64,000 nt of DNA, from assembly GCF_001420605.1 (NCBI RefSeq), contig NZ_LJIZ01000007.1:62001-126000 (forward strand), in the 5' to 3' direction. A model generated the notes under the pieces. The model was not told where the DNA came from and did not search any database. It saw only the letters and a list, made by a program, of their open reading frames with translations. The first letter of the stretch is position 1, and every line of letters starts with the position of its first letter. Of the stretch, positions 8,024 through 16,815 are shown piece by piece. The position numbers were made by a program, and so were the translations under genes. Origin of the DNA: Bacillus sp. FJAT-25509 (lineage in GTDB: Bacteria > Bacillota > Bacilli > Bacillales > Bacillaceae_G).

Positions 8024-9019
8024 TTATGAAAATATCTCTTCTTGTTTCCCAACCAACTCAATCTCAAACCCTAAATCTTCTAGCATTGCATGGTCACTAT
8101 TCGTCTCCTGACCCTCCGTAGTCAAATAATCACCTATAAAAATACTATTTGCAGCATAAAGTCCAAGAGGTTGTAAACTACGAAGATTTACTTCACGTCC
8201 TCCAGAAATACGAATTTCTTTTGTTGGATTAATGAATCGGAAAAGTGCTAACACTTTTAAACAATAACGTGGATTTAATTCGTTCACGCCTTCTAGTTTC
8301 GTTCCATCAATAGCATGTAAAAAGTTTATTGGAATGGAATCTGCATCCAATTGTCGTAATGACCTCGCGATTGAAATTACATCTTGTTTCGTTTCTTTCA
8401 TCCCTATAATAGCTCCGGAGCACGGAGATATACCTGACTTTTTAACTTTTTCAACTGTATCAATTCGATCCTGATATGTATGGGTTGTCGTTATGTAATT
8501 ATGATGCTCAGCTGAAGTATTTAAATTATGATTATATCGATCAACACCTGCTTCTTTAAGTTCGTTCGCTTGTTGATCCTTAATAAGCCCTAAACAAGCA
8601 CATACTTTTAAACCATATAATTCTTTAATTTCTTTAACTGCATCAGTAACAACATTTACATCTCGGTTCGTTGGTCCTCGTCCACTTGCAACAATGCAAT
8701 ATGTACCTGCTTTTAATTCAAAGGCGCGCTTTGCCCCATCAAGAATTTCTTCTTTGGAAAGAAAAGGATATTTCTCAATAGGTGCACTAGAAATTGAAGA
8801 CTGGGAACAATAGCCGCAATCCTCAGGACAATAACCACTTTTAGCATTAATAATCATATTAAGTTTAACTTTTTTTCCATAATAATGTTTCCTAATGATG
8901 AATGCACCTTGTAAAAGTGAAAGTAAGTCATCATCTTCACATGATAATATACTTAATGCTTCTTCGTCTGAAATTTCCTTACCTGAAATAACTTCATATG
9001 CTAAATTTGTCCAATTCAC
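8024..9019 (-). CDS. bioB: Biotin synthase
   Basis: Radical-SAM enzyme that inserts sulfur into dethiobiotin in the last step of biotin synthesis. The SAM-cluster motif CPEDCGYCSQS is present, followed by conserved stretches such as YNHNLNTS, PCSGAIIGMKET and GLYAANSIFIGDYLTTEGQ. I prefer the GTG at 9019 (MNWTNLAYEVISG) because GGGAGAG precedes it and other Bacillus BioB proteins begin there. An ATG at 9046 would overlap bioD by four bases but has no ribosome site. Third gene of bioY-bioD-bioB. Confidence 0.95.
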   Translation of the reverse strand: MNWTNLAYEVISGKEISDEEALSILSCEDDDLLSLLQGAFIIRKHYYGKKVKLNMIINAKSGYCPEDCGYCSQSSISSAPIEKYPFLSKEEILDGAKRAFELKAGTYCIVASGRGPTNRDVNVVTDAVKEIKELYGLKVCACLGLIKDQQANELKEAGVDRYNHNLNTSAEHHNYITTTHTYQDRIDTVEKVKKSGISPCSGAIIGMKETKQDVISIARSLRQLDADSIPINFLHAIDGTKLEGVNELNPRYCLKVLALFRFINPTKEIRISGGREVNLRSLQPLGLYAANSIFIGDYLTTEGQETNSDHAMLEDLGFEIELVGKQEEIFS

Positions 9020-9042
9020 TTTGAATCTCTCCCTTTCATTTA

Positions 9043-9723
9043 TCATTTCGTCAATAATTGTTGAATTTCAAAAATATGATCTTCCGTAAAAAAGACCGAT
9101 TGTTTCGGAATAACACCTAGAATGTCATGGCCAGTTAGTTTTTCTAGCATCACTAAATTATCTTTTTCCATTTCATTCATAGGAGATGGTACGTTATTAA
9201 TAAATAAGCCTAAAATATTAATTTTGTGTGATTTTAAATATTCAGTTGTTAATACAGTATGATTAATTGTTCCTAACTTTAATGATGTAACAAGGATTAC
9301 TGGTAAGTTTAATAGTTTTATTAAATCAATCGTTCCAAAATTTTCTTTTAACGGAACCGCAACTCCACCCGCTCCTTCAACAAAAACAACATCGTGTTTG
9401 TTTTCTAATTGCTTATATTTTTCTAAAATAACTTGCTCATCAATAAAAACATTTTCTAGTTTACTTGCTAAATGTGGTGAAACAGGTGTTTCAAATGTGT
9501 ATGTATTGTAGTATTGATAATCTTCTATTAGTTCTAGATTCTCTTTATAAAAGGCTACATCTTCGCCTATGACTCTATTGTTAATATCGACTACTCCACT
9601 TTGAATTGGTTTATAAGGAATTGCGTCGATTCCTTTGTTCTGCAAGCAATCCACCATTTGGGCAGTAACATAGGTTTTTCCAATATTTGTATCGATTCCA
9701 GTAACAAAATATCCTTTTCCCAT
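9043..9723 (-). CDS. bioD: Dethiobiotin synthetase
   Basis: ATP-dependent ligase closing the ureido ring of dethiobiotin, 226 residues. P-loop GIDTNIGKTYV at the N-terminus, KPIQSG and FVEGAGGVAVPL downstream. The start at 9723 (MGKGYFVTG) is chosen because AAAGGTGG lies within the end of bioY just before it; the open frame upstream runs through bioY coding sequence. Operon with bioY and bioB. Confidence 0.95.
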   Translation of the reverse strand: MGKGYFVTGIDTNIGKTYVTAQMVDCLQNKGIDAIPYKPIQSGVVDINNRVIGEDVAFYKENLELIEDYQYYNTYTFETPVSPHLASKLENVFIDEQVILEKYKQLENKHDVVFVEGAGGVAVPLKENFGTIDLIKLLNLPVILVTSLKLGTINHTVLTTEYLKSHKINILGLFINNVPSPMNEMEKDNLVMLEKLTGHDILGVIPKQSVFFTEDHIFEIQQLLTK

Positions 9724-9724
9724 T

Positions 9725-10297
9725 TTAAGCAGCCACCTTTTTTTCATTTTCTCTAGCTTTTGCAAAATGAGAATGTAGGCGTACCGCCAATACTCCTCCA
9801 AAAACAGCTAGTAACAAATCTTGTCCAATACTATATACGAGTCCCATCATTAGAACTTCTTTTAATGAAACGGTACTATCTAACCAAGTGTTTAATGAAA
9901 TGTATACATATGTAATGCCTAAAATATAAACAATAATTAACCCTATTACATTAGCAAAAATGAAATTCTTAAGTTTTGGTTCCTTCGTTTTTTCAACGAT
10001 TGATCCAATTACAAACGCGGCAACGATGAAACCTATTAAATATCCAAATGTTGGTTTTAAAACATATTCAGGTCCGCCACCTGAAGCAAATACTGGTATT
10101 CCGATTAATCCAATTCCAACATACAGTAGTTGACTCATCATCCCTTTTTTACTTCCTAAAAGACAGCCCGCTAAAAATACGAATAGTATTTGAAGCGTAA
10201 AAGGAATCACTGGTAAAGGAATCTTTATAAAAGCCCCAATCGATGTTAGCGAGGCAAATAATGATATTACTGTTAATGATAGTGTCCTATTTTGCAT
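9725..10297 (-). CDS. bioY: Biotin ECF transporter substrate-binding subunit
   Basis: 190-residue integral membrane protein, about six helices, with the BioY signature around IPFTLQILFVFLAGCLLGSKKG. It binds biotin and works with the shared EcfA-EcfA'-EcfT module encoded elsewhere. First gene of the minus-strand biotin operon, with GGGGGG before the ATG. Its promoter overlaps the BirA operator at 10381, so it should be repressed when biotin is plentiful. Confidence 0.95.
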   Translation of the reverse strand: MQNRTLSLTVISLFASLTSIGAFIKIPLPVIPFTLQILFVFLAGCLLGSKKGMMSQLLYVGIGLIGIPVFASGGGPEYVLKPTFGYLIGFIVAAFVIGSIVEKTKEPKLKNFIFANVIGLIIVYILGITYVYISLNTWLDSTVSLKEVLMMGLVYSIGQDLLLAVFGGVLAVRLHSHFAKARENEKKVAA

Positions 10298-10362
10298 TGT
10301 ATCCCCCCTATTAGTTTATGAGTTTGACAAATTAGCAAAATTTGACAAACCAACAAAATTAA

Positions 10363-10402
10363 ATTAACATGCAATTGAAATATATGTCAACCAAACTATA
10401 AA
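10363..10402. promoter_or_regulatory. Divergent promoters bioY (minus) and bioA (plus)
   Basis: Plus strand: TTGAAA (10375-10380) and TATAAA (10397-10402), 16-base spacer, reads into bioA. Minus strand: TTGACA (complement of 10385-10390) with TTAATT 17 bases on (complement of 10362-10367) reads into bioY. Both overlap the BirA operator. Confidence 0.6.
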
Positions 10403-10418
10403 TTTAGGTTAACATATA
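10381..10418. promoter_or_regulatory. BirA operator
   Basis: Inverted repeat TATATGTCAACC - N14 - GGTTAACATATA with one mismatch between arms. Long arms of the GTTAAC type and a spacer of about 14-16 bases are the known form of Firmicute BirA operators. It covers the promoters of both biotin transcription units. Confidence 0.85.
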
Positions 10419-10436
10419 AAACAGGGGGGAACATAT

Positions 10437-11795
10437 ATGAATCATGAACTCTATCAAGATTTATCTAAAAAAAATAAACAGTATCTTTGGCACCCATTTA
10501 CCCAAATGAAGGACTATATAAACGAAGACCCGCTAATTATTTCACATGGTAAGGATCGAAAACTATATGATGTGTTAGGCAATGAATATTACGATGGTGT
10601 ATCCTCTATTTGGTTAAATGTTCATGGTCATAATATTCAAGAATTAAATGAAGCCATTCATGAACAATTAGAGAAGGTTGCTCATTCAACACTTCTTGGA
10701 ATGGCCAATATACCTGCGATACTTTTAGCAGAGAGACTAGTTGAAATTTCTCCTATCGGCTTAGAGAAAGTTTTTTATTCAGACTCGGGAGCTACTTCTG
10801 TAGAAATCGCGATTAAAATGGCCTATCAATATTGGCGAAACATAGGGAGATCCGGTAAAAATACATTTGTTACGATGAAGGAAGCTTATCACGGAGATAC
10901 AATCGGAGCAGTGTCCGTAGGGGCAATTGACTTGTATCATCAAGCATATAACGAGTTAATGTTTCCAAGTTTAAAAGTTTCCTATCCACATCTATATCGT
11001 TCAAAATATGTAGGATCTGAAGAGGAAATAATAAATTCCTATTTAATCGAGGTTGAAAATTTATTCATCGAAAAGGCTAATTCAATTGCGGCATTAATTA
11101 TTGAACCAATTGTTCAAGGAGCAAGTGGTATTATTGTCATGCCAAAAGGATATTTAAAAGCAATACAGGAACTATGCATAAAGTATGATGTATTGTTAAT
11201 AGCTGATGAAGTTGCAACAGGATTTGGTCGAACCGGTAAAATGTTTGCCTGTGAGCTAGAGGGAGTTACGCCAGATATTTTAACTTGCGGAAAAGGGTTA
11301 ACTGGTGGCTATTTACCAGTAGCAGCAACTTTAACGACAAACAGAATTTATGAAGCATTTTTAGGTACATACGAAGAACAAAAAACTTTCTTTCATGGTC
11401 ATAGTTATACAGGTAATCCCCTCGGATGCGCTGTTGCATTAGCGAATCTAGATCTATTTAATAAAACGAAATTATTACAACATGTCGAAAAAATTTCATC
11501 TTATGTCCAAGAGAAACTGATGCAATTTAATGAGTTAAAACATGTTGGAGATATACGTCAAAGTGGCTTGATGATTGGAATTGAACTAGTAAAATCAAAG
11601 GATACTAAAGAAGCTTTCCATTGGAACGAGCGAATTGGAGTAAAAGTTACGAAAAGAGCAAAAGAGCTTGGATTAATCACCCGTCCACTTGGAAATGTTA
11701 TTGTATTTATGCCTCCATTAGCGTCAAAGGAATCGGAGCTTGACGAAATGTTAGCTATTGTTTATCGTGCTATTTCTGATATTACAGAAAGATAG
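10437..11795 (+). CDS. bioA: 8-amino-7-oxononanoate aminotransferase (BioA/BioK, PLP enzyme)
   Basis: 452-residue class III aminotransferase making 7,8-diaminopelargonate. Landmarks: LWHPFTQMKDY at the N-terminus, DEVATGFGRTGKMFACE, and the PLP lysine in CGKGLTGGYLP. It is closest to the Bacillus BioA/BioK branch, where lysine rather than SAM can donate the amino group; the sequence alone does not decide the donor. Divergent from bioYDB and under the same BirA operator. No bioF, bioW, bioC, bioH or bioI lies nearby. Confidence 0.93.
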   Translation: MNHELYQDLSKKNKQYLWHPFTQMKDYINEDPLIISHGKDRKLYDVLGNEYYDGVSSIWLNVHGHNIQELNEAIHEQLEKVAHSTLLGMANIPAILLAERLVEISPIGLEKVFYSDSGATSVEIAIKMAYQYWRNIGRSGKNTFVTMKEAYHGDTIGAVSVGAIDLYHQAYNELMFPSLKVSYPHLYRSKYVGSEEEIINSYLIEVENLFIEKANSIAALIIEPIVQGASGIIVMPKGYLKAIQELCIKYDVLLIADEVATGFGRTGKMFACELEGVTPDILTCGKGLTGGYLPVAATLTTNRIYEAFLGTYEEQKTFFHGHSYTGNPLGCAVALANLDLFNKTKLLQHVEKISSYVQEKLMQFNELKHVGDIRQSGLMIGIELVKSKDTKEAFHWNERIGVKVTKRAKELGLITRPLGNVIVFMPPLASKESELDEMLAIVYRAISDITER

Positions 11796-11881
11796 ACTCC
11801 ATAAGTATATAACCTATTGATAAATTTTTAAATCCTTTAAAGGTTGAGTTAGAATGGCTTGATCATGATTAATCTTCCATA

Positions 11882-11923
11882 AAAAAACAGAAAAACTTTT
11901 CATATTAGTTTTTCTGTTTTTTA
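11882..11923. terminator. Bidirectional terminator
   Basis: CAGAAAAAC (11888-11896) pairs with GTTTTTCTG (11908-11916), flanked by A and T runs, between convergent bioA and the MFS gene. Confidence 0.85.
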
Positions 11924-11956
11924 TACTAATAGTCTATTTAGTTTTTTAGTAACTTC

Positions 11957-13111
11957 TTAAATTCTCTTCAACACTCTCATTAACAATAAAGCTGTAAATA
12001 TTGCAATCACGCCATTAATATAAAATGAAGTAGTAGCTCCAAATTGTTGCCATAACCATCCTGTTAACAAAGAAGCTGGAAAAAATCCAATTCCGGAAAC
12101 CATCGCATAGAAACCGAGTGCCGTTCCCAACGCACGAGGGCTTGCTAATTCTACGACAAGTGCTTTTTCAACCCCTTTTGTTAATGCTGAATAAAGTCCG
12201 TATAGAATAAATAGAATGATTAAACCAGTGGCTGATTGAACTTCTGCAAATCCGATATAAACGATTCCATATAAAGCATATCCAGCCGTTAGTATTCCTC
12301 TACGTCCATATTTATCGGAAAAAGCACCTGAAATATAAGAAAAAGAAGAAGCTGTTAAATGAAATAGTAAATACATCAATAATACACTTTGATTCGAGAA
12401 TCCAAGATTTGCCGCTCTTAATAACAAAAAAGAATTGGATGAATTTACAATTGTAAATAATAGTACAATTAATAATAGTTTCTTTAGATTGGAATCTAAA
12501 AGCTCCCATTTAAAATCTAATTTTCTTGATGGCTTATAAGGTTGCTCAATTGGTTTATTTATTCTTTCCTTTACACTAAATAATATAATCCAACCGATTG
12601 TTATCGGAACCAATGAATATAAAAACACATCCTTAATGTTTTTATTTCCTACCGCTTGCAAAATAACAATGGCTGCTCCTATTCCTATAGCAGCTCCCAA
12701 CATATCCATCATTTGATGAATACCGAAAACTCTAGCTTGTTTATTTTTCCCACCAGATTCTGATATTAAAGCGTCTCTTGGAGCCGTACGAATTCCCTTT
12801 CCTGTTCGATCAACTAGCTTCCAAATGAAAACTCCGATCCATGAACTTGAAAAAATTAGAACAAGCCTTCCTATAACTGATAGCCCATATCCTACAATCG
12901 CCAAGTTTTTTCTGTTCTTCAGTCGATCTGAACGCTTACCAGAATATAACTTTAATACACTAGCCAGACTTTCGGATAAGCCGTCAATAAGACCGATAAT
13001 GAAAGGACCTGAGGCTGAAAGAATAATAGGGATTAACGTTGTTACCATGTAAGTACCCATGTCTGTAAAAAAGCTGACCAGACTTAATATCCATACATTC
13101 TTACCTCTCAT
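11957..13111 (-). CDS. MFS transporter
   Basis: 384 residues, about 12 membrane helices. The loop 2-3 region SGKRSDRLKNRKN and the DRTGKGIRTAPRDALISES stretch mark a subgroup of major facilitator permeases usually annotated only as MFS transporter. GAGGTAATGG ribosome site before the ATG. Last gene of a minus-strand series: response regulator, kinase, DedA-PAP2 fusion, MFS. The context suggests export linked to envelope stress, but no substrate can be named. Confidence 0.85.
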   Translation of the reverse strand: MRGKNVWILSLVSFFTDMGTYMVTTLIPIILSASGPFIIGLIDGLSESLASVLKLYSGKRSDRLKNRKNLAIVGYGLSVIGRLVLIFSSSWIGVFIWKLVDRTGKGIRTAPRDALISESGGKNKQARVFGIHQMMDMLGAAIGIGAAIVILQAVGNKNIKDVFLYSLVPITIGWIILFSVKERINKPIEQPYKPSRKLDFKWELLDSNLKKLLLIVLLFTIVNSSNSFLLLRAANLGFSNQSVLLMYLLFHLTASSFSYISGAFSDKYGRRGILTAGYALYGIVYIGFAEVQSATGLIILFILYGLYSALTKGVEKALVVELASPRALGTALGFYAMVSGIGFFPASLLTGWLWQQFGATTSFYINGVIAIFTALLLMRVLKRI

Positions 13112-13152
13112 AATCCATTACCTCTTTACATCGTAATAAAGGAAGATTACAG

Positions 13153-14466
13153 TCACTCGACTTGCTTTTTTAACATTTTTTCCTCACGTATATTCTCTTT
13201 CAAGAGCGAGACAAATCGAAACAACTCCAGTGAGAATATGATTCCACTTAACCAAACTGAGCTGAATACAAATCCAGCAGCAATGTCACTAGGCAATAAG
13301 TGGTGCAAATAGACGCTACTTATAGAAAATAGTAAAACAACAAAAATAAAGCAGAAGAACATTACGATATTAAGTAAATAAGCTTTGTTATGTCGAATTA
13401 ACATAATAATGAAATAACCTAATACTGTCAAAATCAACATAGACTTTTCATTTGGAAAGTTTTTACTTACATTGCTACCGAGCATAAAGTTGAATATCCA
13501 AGGAACCCCTTCGGATAGGATAAGAATCCCAGCTAAACTAGCGATAAAAAAGAGCAATTCTAGCCATTTATTTTTGTTGTTTATTAAAATGACAAGGATC
13601 GTAGCAAGCGAGACTGCCAACATAACCTTCCATGTCGATAATGAATAAATAAAGTTCATACTCCCATGCCAATTTTGATTAAATAAATTAAAAACAATGG
13701 TCTTGAATACGGAATTGAATTTATTAAATTCATTACTAATTTTGTCCTGAATTAATCCGATCATTAAGATAAAGAACGAAACGAAAAAAATTAAACATGT
13801 TAGGATAATCAACTTTAATTTCATGAAACTTTTAAATCTCTTGAAACTTGACTCGAAAATTAATAGTAATGACTCTTTAATTATTTCCTTATTTGCTTTA
13901 ACAACAAATAATGTAAGTACGATAATACCTAATAAAATGCTACCTAATACTAACCACTTTTTAATTTCTACTTGATAAATATCCCATTTAGGTCCCATAA
14001 TCTGCCCTAACCATATAAAGGTTCCAATCCAAAGAAATACACCTATATAGGAAAAAAAAGCAAAGGATCGATACGGCAATTTAATGATTCCAGATATGAT
14101 GCTTGCGAAATGTCTAATCCCTGGAATAAAGAAAGATACTAGTAATAATACCTTTCCATATTTTTCATACCATTTTGACATCTTTTCGATCTTTTCAGGT
14201 CCCATATGGATATAGTGTCCAAATTTGCGAAAAAACGGTGTACCAAGTTTATATCCTAGCCAATAGGAGATGGTTATCCCAACAATTCCTCCAAGCCAGG
14301 CAGAAATAATGGACAAAACAATATTCATTTTTCCATGAAAACATAAAACTCCTACATAACTCATCAATGCTTCATTCGGAATAGGTACTATAATCAATTC
14401 CAACATTAATGATAGAAATAAGATTATATAGCCATATTCATTTAATAAATGGATGATTTCGTTCAT
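13153..14466 (-). CDS. DedA (VTT) membrane protein fused to a degenerate PAP2-like domain
   Basis: 437 residues in two modules. Residues 1-200 are a DedA/VTT protein: VPIPNEALM near 28-35, and FIPGIRHFASIISGIIKLP at 113-131, the conserved DedA arginine-glycine loop; such proteins flip lipids such as undecaprenyl phosphate. Residues about 220-425 have the membrane pattern of a PAP2 phosphatase, but the catalytic motifs are gone. FPSGH is replaced by FPNEK (337-341), and SRxYxxxHxPSD by SSVYLHHLLPSD (383-394), losing the motif arginine and the expected histidine. So the second half is probably not an active phosphatase. Lies 44 bases after the kinase gene, likely same operon. Confidence 0.85.
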   Translation of the reverse strand: MNEIIHLLNEYGYIILFLSLMLELIIVPIPNEALMSYVGVLCFHGKMNIVLSIISAWLGGIVGITISYWLGYKLGTPFFRKFGHYIHMGPEKIEKMSKWYEKYGKVLLLVSFFIPGIRHFASIISGIIKLPYRSFAFFSYIGVFLWIGTFIWLGQIMGPKWDIYQVEIKKWLVLGSILLGIIVLTLFVVKANKEIIKESLLLIFESSFKRFKSFMKLKLIILTCLIFFVSFFILMIGLIQDKISNEFNKFNSVFKTIVFNLFNQNWHGSMNFIYSLSTWKVMLAVSLATILVILINNKNKWLELLFFIASLAGILILSEGVPWIFNFMLGSNVSKNFPNEKSMLILTVLGYFIIMLIRHNKAYLLNIVMFFCFIFVVLLFSISSVYLHHLLPSDIAAGFVFSSVWLSGIIFSLELFRFVSLLKENIREEKMLKKQVE

Positions 14467-14510
14467 ATTAAGACCTCAATCTTCAATACTCTATAACGTA
14501 CTGATTATTT

Positions 14511-15869
14511 TCACTTAATCTCATTTAATGGAAATAATACCTCTACTTCCGTTCCTACATTTTCAACACTGTTAATATTAACTTTTCCATTATGCAAGCT
14601 AATTATATTCTTAGCTATTGAAAGACCGAGTCCAGTGCCACCACTAATTTCACGGCTACGTGCTTTATCAACTCGATAAAATCGTTCGAAAATATTTTCT
14701 AATTCTTCCTCTCTAATACCAATACCGTAGTCTTTTATTTTAAGAATAGCTGCTTCACTACTACAACTAATGCTTACTTCAATTTTGTTAGAACTGTACT
14801 TTATTGCATTATCTAGGAAGATAATAATAACTTGTTTAATTTTAAGTTCGTTACCTTTTATAAATATTTTCTGTTTTTGTGCATGTAAAGTAATTTCTCG
14901 TTTATATACATTTTGCAGTTGTACTAAAGTCGAATTACACAAAGCAACTAGATCGACTGGATTCATTTCGATATTCTTTAAATTCTCCGATTCGGCCAAA
15001 GTTAATAACGTTTTTGTTAAATCTTGCATACGGTTTGCTTCAGAATATATCGTTTCTATTGCTTCCGTCGCCATTTCCTCATTTTTCAAACCGCGTCTTC
15101 TTAATAAATTAGCAAAGCTACTAATGACAGTAATCGGAGTTTTTAACTCATGTGAAGCATCTGAAACAAACTGTTTCTGTTTTTCGATGTTTTCTTGTAA
15201 CCTACTGATCATTCGATTAAACGTGCTTGCCATTTTGTGCAATTCATCTTTCGTTTCATTTTTTATTAAAATCTTTTTTGGAACCCCACTTTTTTCAATA
15301 TCTTCCATCGTAGTAATCATAGAAATAATTGGGTTCATTATGATGCGTGTTAACCATCTTCCAGCCATCATTGATAAAATTGCAGAGACGCCAGTAACGA
15401 TTGCCATTATTGTTAATAACATATCTTTTCGACCTTCAAGTCCTACTAACAACTCTCCAATTTCTAAAGTTCCAATTACTTTTTGGTCTTGTAAAATCGG
15501 TACACGTACGACTATATTTTGATGCTCACTAAAAGGAATTAGTCTCGTTTCTTCTTTTCTAGTGAACTTAGGTTTAATACGGTTCAGTAGTTTATCATTA
15601 CTAATTTCTGTCACAATTTTAGAATTTGGATCAATGATTCGAATATAAGAATGATTAGACATAAATGGATATAATGCCTCTTCATTCAGTTTCAATGTTA
15701 CAGGAATATCTTGTTTTTTTAAGATTTCATGTGCCTTTTGACTTACAACATGCTCTTCCATATTTACAGTCGTTTTCATAAACAAATAAAAAACTAACCC
15801 GTTTATTAAAATTAGAATGATTAAGATCCATGAAGTAATTAGCAAATTTATTTTAGTCGTTATTTTCAT
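14511..15869 (-). CDS. Two-component sensor histidine kinase (ArlS-like)
   Basis: 452 residues. TM1 about 9-31, extracytoplasmic sensor about 32-150, TM2 about 151-172, HAMP to about 228, HisKA with phospho-acceptor H240 in SDASHELKTPITVIS, then HATPase with N box FLDNAIKYS and G boxes DYGIGI and GGTGLGLSIAKN. Follows the response regulator with a one-base gap. Stimulus unknown; the linked DedA fusion and RND pump suggest envelope or toxic-compound stress. Confidence 0.93.
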   Translation of the reverse strand: MKITTKINLLITSWILIILILINGLVFYLFMKTTVNMEEHVVSQKAHEILKKQDIPVTLKLNEEALYPFMSNHSYIRIIDPNSKIVTEISNDKLLNRIKPKFTRKEETRLIPFSEHQNIVVRVPILQDQKVIGTLEIGELLVGLEGRKDMLLTIMAIVTGVSAILSMMAGRWLTRIIMNPIISMITTMEDIEKSGVPKKILIKNETKDELHKMASTFNRMISRLQENIEKQKQFVSDASHELKTPITVISSFANLLRRRGLKNEEMATEAIETIYSEANRMQDLTKTLLTLAESENLKNIEMNPVDLVALCNSTLVQLQNVYKREITLHAQKQKIFIKGNELKIKQVIIIFLDNAIKYSSNKIEVSISCSSEAAILKIKDYGIGIREEELENIFERFYRVDKARSREISGGTGLGLSIAKNIISLHNGKVNINSVENVGTEVEVLFPLNEIK

Positions 15870-15870
15870 C

Positions 15871-16569
15871 TTAACCCTTCCTCATTGTGTACCCCACACC
15901 TCGTATAGTTCGGATTAAAGGAACGTCAAAATCCTCTTCAATTTTCTTTCTTAAATGTCTAATGTACACATCAACAACATTTGTTTCCCCTTCGTACTCA
16001 TAACCCCAGACAGTAGTTATGATGCCTTCTCTAGTCATAATTTTATTTTGATTTGTTAATAGATAAACTAATAAATCATACTCTTTTGGTGTTAATGAAA
16101 TGACTTGATCATTCCTCTTTACTTCTCTGGCCTCTAAATTAACAACTAAATCTTCAATCGTTAAAGTGGGATCTTCGTCTTCGCTTTTCTTAAATTCATG
16201 AACAAGATTACTTGATCGTAAACACGAACGTATTCTTGCTAGCACTTCTTCGATTTCAAAAGGTTTCGTAATATAATCATTTGCACCATAATCAAGTCCA
16301 ATAATCTTATCATGTGTAGCATCTCTAGCTGTTAATAAAATTACAGGTACAAATTGATTTGTTTTCCTTATTCTTCTTAATACTTCTATTCCACTCAATT
16401 CAGGTAACATAACATCTAATAAAATTAGATCGATATTTTTACTTAGAGCCGATTCTAAACCAGCTTTTCCGTTATGTTCTACTAACACTTCATAACCTTC
16501 GTATTCTATTTCTAATTTTAAAACTCGAGCAATATTCACTTCATCCTCGATAATTAAGATCCTTTTCAT
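15871..16569 (-). CDS. OmpR/PhoB-family response regulator
   Basis: 232 residues. Receiver domain with phospho-acceptor D52 in LILLDVMLPELSG and switch lysine in YITKPFEIEEVLARIR; winged-helix effector domain with LTPKEYDLLVYLL and the C-terminal VWGYEYEGETNVVDVYIRHL. First gene of the four-gene minus-strand unit and divergent from the RND transporter, which it probably controls. Confidence 0.94.
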   Translation of the reverse strand: MKRILIIEDEVNIARVLKLEIEYEGYEVLVEHNGKAGLESALSKNIDLILLDVMLPELSGIEVLRRIRKTNQFVPVILLTARDATHDKIIGLDYGANDYITKPFEIEEVLARIRSCLRSSNLVHEFKKSEDEDPTLTIEDLVVNLEAREVKRNDQVISLTPKEYDLLVYLLTNQNKIMTREGIITTVWGYEYEGETNVVDVYIRHLRKKIEEDFDVPLIRTIRGVGYTMRKG

Positions 16570-16676
16570 TTAACTCACCTATTTCTATTAATAGTCTTAG
16601 TGTCTCGAAAAACTCTTTTCTATTTTTAAGACCGATTCTAGTCTTGGAAGTTCCTTGTATACATGCCATTATAGAA

Positions 16677-16740
16677 CTTTTAATTCGTAGTTTTTTCATT
16701 TTAATCTAATTTTAATTGATTATTCATTAAAGTTTCAGTT
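16677..16740. promoter_or_regulatory. Possible response-regulator binding region
   Basis: In the 246-base gap between the response regulator and the RND pump, TTTTAAT recurs as TTTTAATCTAATTTTAATTG with 11-base periodicity, plus another TTTTAAT about 20 bases upstream. Direct repeats of this spacing are typical for OmpR-family dimers. No clear consensus promoter is visible. Confidence 0.35.
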
Positions 16741-16815
16741 AGGAATTTTAAAATGACATGGAGTTGATTTATGAAATAATTTTCTATTTTCAATAAAAAT
16801 CTTAGGAGGTATAGG

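Noticed and set aside
8024-11795. Horizontal transfer of the biotin locus
   Set aside because: Gene order, BirA operator and codon use look like ordinary Bacillus; nothing suggests recent acquisition.
14770-15522. 250-codon plus-strand frame opposite the histidine kinase
   Set aside because: The kinase has all conserved motifs in the other strand; the antisense frame has no start context and no family features.
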